NCBI GenBank assembly: GCA_013362195.1
Contig: JABFWM010000365.1
Location: forward strand, 1-5,718
DNA length: 5,718 nucleotides
Source: Acidobacteriota bacterium
Lineage (GTDB): Bacteria; Acidobacteriota; Vicinamibacteria; Vicinamibacterales; 2-12-FULL-66-21
Direction of reading: 5' to 3'
Below, one piece after another: positions 4,254-5,718 of this stretch; position 1 is the stretch's first letter, and each line of letters opens with the position of its first letter. The notes beneath the pieces were generated by a model, which was not told where the DNA came from, did not search any database, and saw nothing but the letters and a program-made list of their open reading frames with translations. The translations under genes and the position numbers were made by a program.

Positions 4254-5718
4254 GACCGCGGCTTCAGCATCGCCTCGCGCTTCGCTTTGAACTCGTTCCC
4301 GGGCTTCCAGTCCGGCAGCTTGTCGGCGTTGGCCACACGATAGCCGACGGCCAGCAGCAGCTCGGCGTCCTCCGCCGCGCCGCTCAAATCCCAATCCGGC
4401 TTGATCTGGTCGGACGGCGCATGGTAGTCGTGCTCCGTATACTCGTCGCGCTTCTGCTTGCCCCACTCGGCGGGCTTGCCGATGAACTCGACGCCCGAGT
4501 CGGGGTCCAGCGCGGGCACACCCTGCTTCGCGAAGTTGAAGTGATCCGACCGGTAGTAAAAGCCCTTCTCGGGTTCCGCATCCGGCGTGAGCGTGCGGTT
4601 CTGCTCCTGCGCCGCCTGACGGAGATAGTCGTCGAGATCGGACGCGCCGAGACCAATCACCGTGATGTCCTTCGTCTTCCCCCATTGGTTGATGCCGTCG
4701 ATGTTGATGACGGCCGCGGTCTTCTCCAGCGGATAGAGCGGCGTGACCGAGTAATACTGCGAGCCGAGCAGCCCCTGTTCCTCCGCCGTGACCATCAGAA
4801 AGAGCACCGACCGCTTCGGTTTCGGATTCACCTGCGTGAGCGCCCGCGCGATCTCGAGGACCGTCGCGACTCCCGACGCGTTGTCGAGCGCGCCGTTGTA
4901 GATCCGGTCGCCGTTGACCGGCGCGCCCACCCCGAGATGATCCCAGTGCGCGGAGTAGATCACGTATTCGCCTGTCAGCGCGGGATCGCTTCCTTCGAGC
5001 TTGCCAATCACGTTGCGCGATTCGATCGTCCGCATCTTGTTCGCGAGGCTCATGGTCGCCTGCACGCCGAGCGGCACCGGCTTGAAGTCGCGGCTGAGCG
5101 CCTGCTTCTTGAGCGCGTCGAGATCCTGCCCGCCCAGCGCGAACAGCTTCCGCGCGGCATCGGTGGTGATCCAGCCCTCGATGTTGACGCGCCCCATGTT
5201 CTTGTCCGGCGTCACGATGTCGAACTTCTCGTTCAGGTTTCCCTGCACCACGGAGAACGGATATCCGGCCGGCCCTTCCTCGTGGACGATGAGCACCGCC
5301 GCCGCGCCCTTGCGCGCCCCTTCCTCGAACTTGTAGGTCCAGCGGCCGTAGTAGGTCATCGCCTTGCCACCGAAGGTCCCGGGATCCAGCTTCGACGAAT
5401 CGACAGGATCCGGCACCGGCGGATCGTTGACGAGGACGACGATCGTCTTGCCTTTCACGTCCACGTCCTTGAAGTCGTTCCAGTTGAACTCGGGCGCCTC
5501 GACGCCGTAGCCGGCGAAAATGACGTCCGATTTCGCAATCGACGCGGTGTCGGCCACGTGCTTGGTCCACGCCACGACGTCGTCTTTCCACTTCAGGCCG
5601 AGCGCCTGGGAACCCTTGACGAACGTCAGCGGCCGCGTGTTCGTCGCCGTGATCCCGACGAGCGGCACTTTCTGTATGAACGTGCCGTCGGGATTGCCAG
5701 GCTGCACGCCAATGTCCT
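4244..5718 (-). CDS. M28 family zinc aminopeptidase with PA domain (5' end missing)
   Basis: Probable exported metallo-aminopeptidase with two zinc ions, C-terminal part only; the frame continues past the right edge (three more codons, D-I-G, before GTG 5707), so that GTG is not the true start and the signal peptide is not visible. Residues below count from GTG 5707. A protease-associated (PA) domain spans roughly 58-200, including DVIFAGYGVEAPE and GAAAVLIVHEEGPAGYPFS. The catalytic domain shows all M28 ligands: H254 and D256 in SAHWDHLG, D275 in GALDNASGV (bridging Asp), E309/E310 in VTAEEQGLLGS (general base and ligand), D337 in INIDGINQWG, and H429 in DYHAPSDQ. YYRSDHFNFAKQGVPAL (384-400) is the usual late M28 segment. 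Nothing indicates loss of activity. The protein ends in a basic KPRSER tail, its last two codons and stop lying within a palindromic repeat. Substrate specificity cannot be read from sequence. Confidence 0.95.
   Translation of the reverse strand, partial: DIGVQPGNPDGTFIQKVPLVGITATNTRPLTFVKGSQALGLKWKDDVVAWTKHVADTASIAKSDVIFAGYGVEAPEFNWNDFKDVDVKGKTIVVLVNDPPVPDPVDSSKLDPGTFGGKAMTYYGRWTYKFEEGARKGAAAVLIVHEEGPAGYPFSVVQGNLNEKFDIVTPDKNMGRVNIEGWITTDAARKLFALGGQDLDALKKQALSRDFKPVPLGVQATMSLANKMRTIESRNVIGKLEGSDPALTGEYVIYSAHWDHLGVGAPVNGDRIYNGALDNASGVATVLEIARALTQVNPKPKRSVLFLMVTAEEQGLLGSQYYSVTPLYPLEKTAAVINIDGINQWGKTKDITVIGLGASDLDDYLRQAAQEQNRTLTPDAEPEKGFYYRSDHFNFAKQGVPALDPDSGVEFIGKPAEWGKQKRDEYTEHDYHAPSDQIKPDWDLSGAAEDAELLLAVGYRVANADKLPDWKPGNEFKAKREAMLKPRSER

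Noticed and set aside
4194..5591. Open frame of 465 codons on the - strand, shifted against the M28 peptidase
   Set aside because: Arg/Gly-rich translation without motifs; the overlapping frame contains every M28 zinc ligand.

Overview
This window is GC-rich throughout, with strong G/C preference at third codon positions. It holds three convincing protein genes: one complete on the + strand, one complete on the - strand, and one on the - strand cut by the right edge. A secreted HAF-repeat protein, a PA-domain M28 peptidase, a biosynthetic (SpeA-type) arginine decarboxylase and palindromic intergenic repeats suggest an environmental high-GC bacterium, with Acidobacteriota (Vicinamibacteria-like) as my best guess. 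That placement is inference from gene content; there is no rRNA or other phylogenetic marker here.

Layout. Positions 1-133 are the leader of speA. They contain a short reading frame (39-137) with a textbook Shine-Dalgarno whose stop overlaps a GTG start of speA. speA runs to 2086. A 90-base convergent gap (2087-2176) carries two strong GC hairpins. The - strand gene 2177-3886 encodes a secreted protein: signal peptide, about seven HAF-type repeats (possibly a beta-propeller), then two Ig-like domains that are an exact 100-residue tandem duplication. A 357-base gap follows (3887-4243). It holds a hairpin that buries the Shine-Dalgarno of the HAF gene, short direct repeats, several inverted repeats, and a three-unit palindromic array whose last unit supplies the stop codon of the next gene. 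From 4244 to the right edge is the 3' part of a - strand M28 zinc aminopeptidase with an inserted PA domain.

Functional picture. speA (arginine to agmatine, polyamine synthesis) is a cytoplasmic housekeeping gene. The other two - strand genes are extracytoplasmic: the HAF protein has a clear signal peptide, while the peptidase's location is inferred from its family because its N-terminus is missing. Nothing ties the three genes into one pathway. I see no new multi-gene system. The items most worth a second look are all cis-acting: the SD-sequestering hairpin of the HAF gene, the palindromic array at the end of the peptidase gene, and the overlapping small frame in front of speA.
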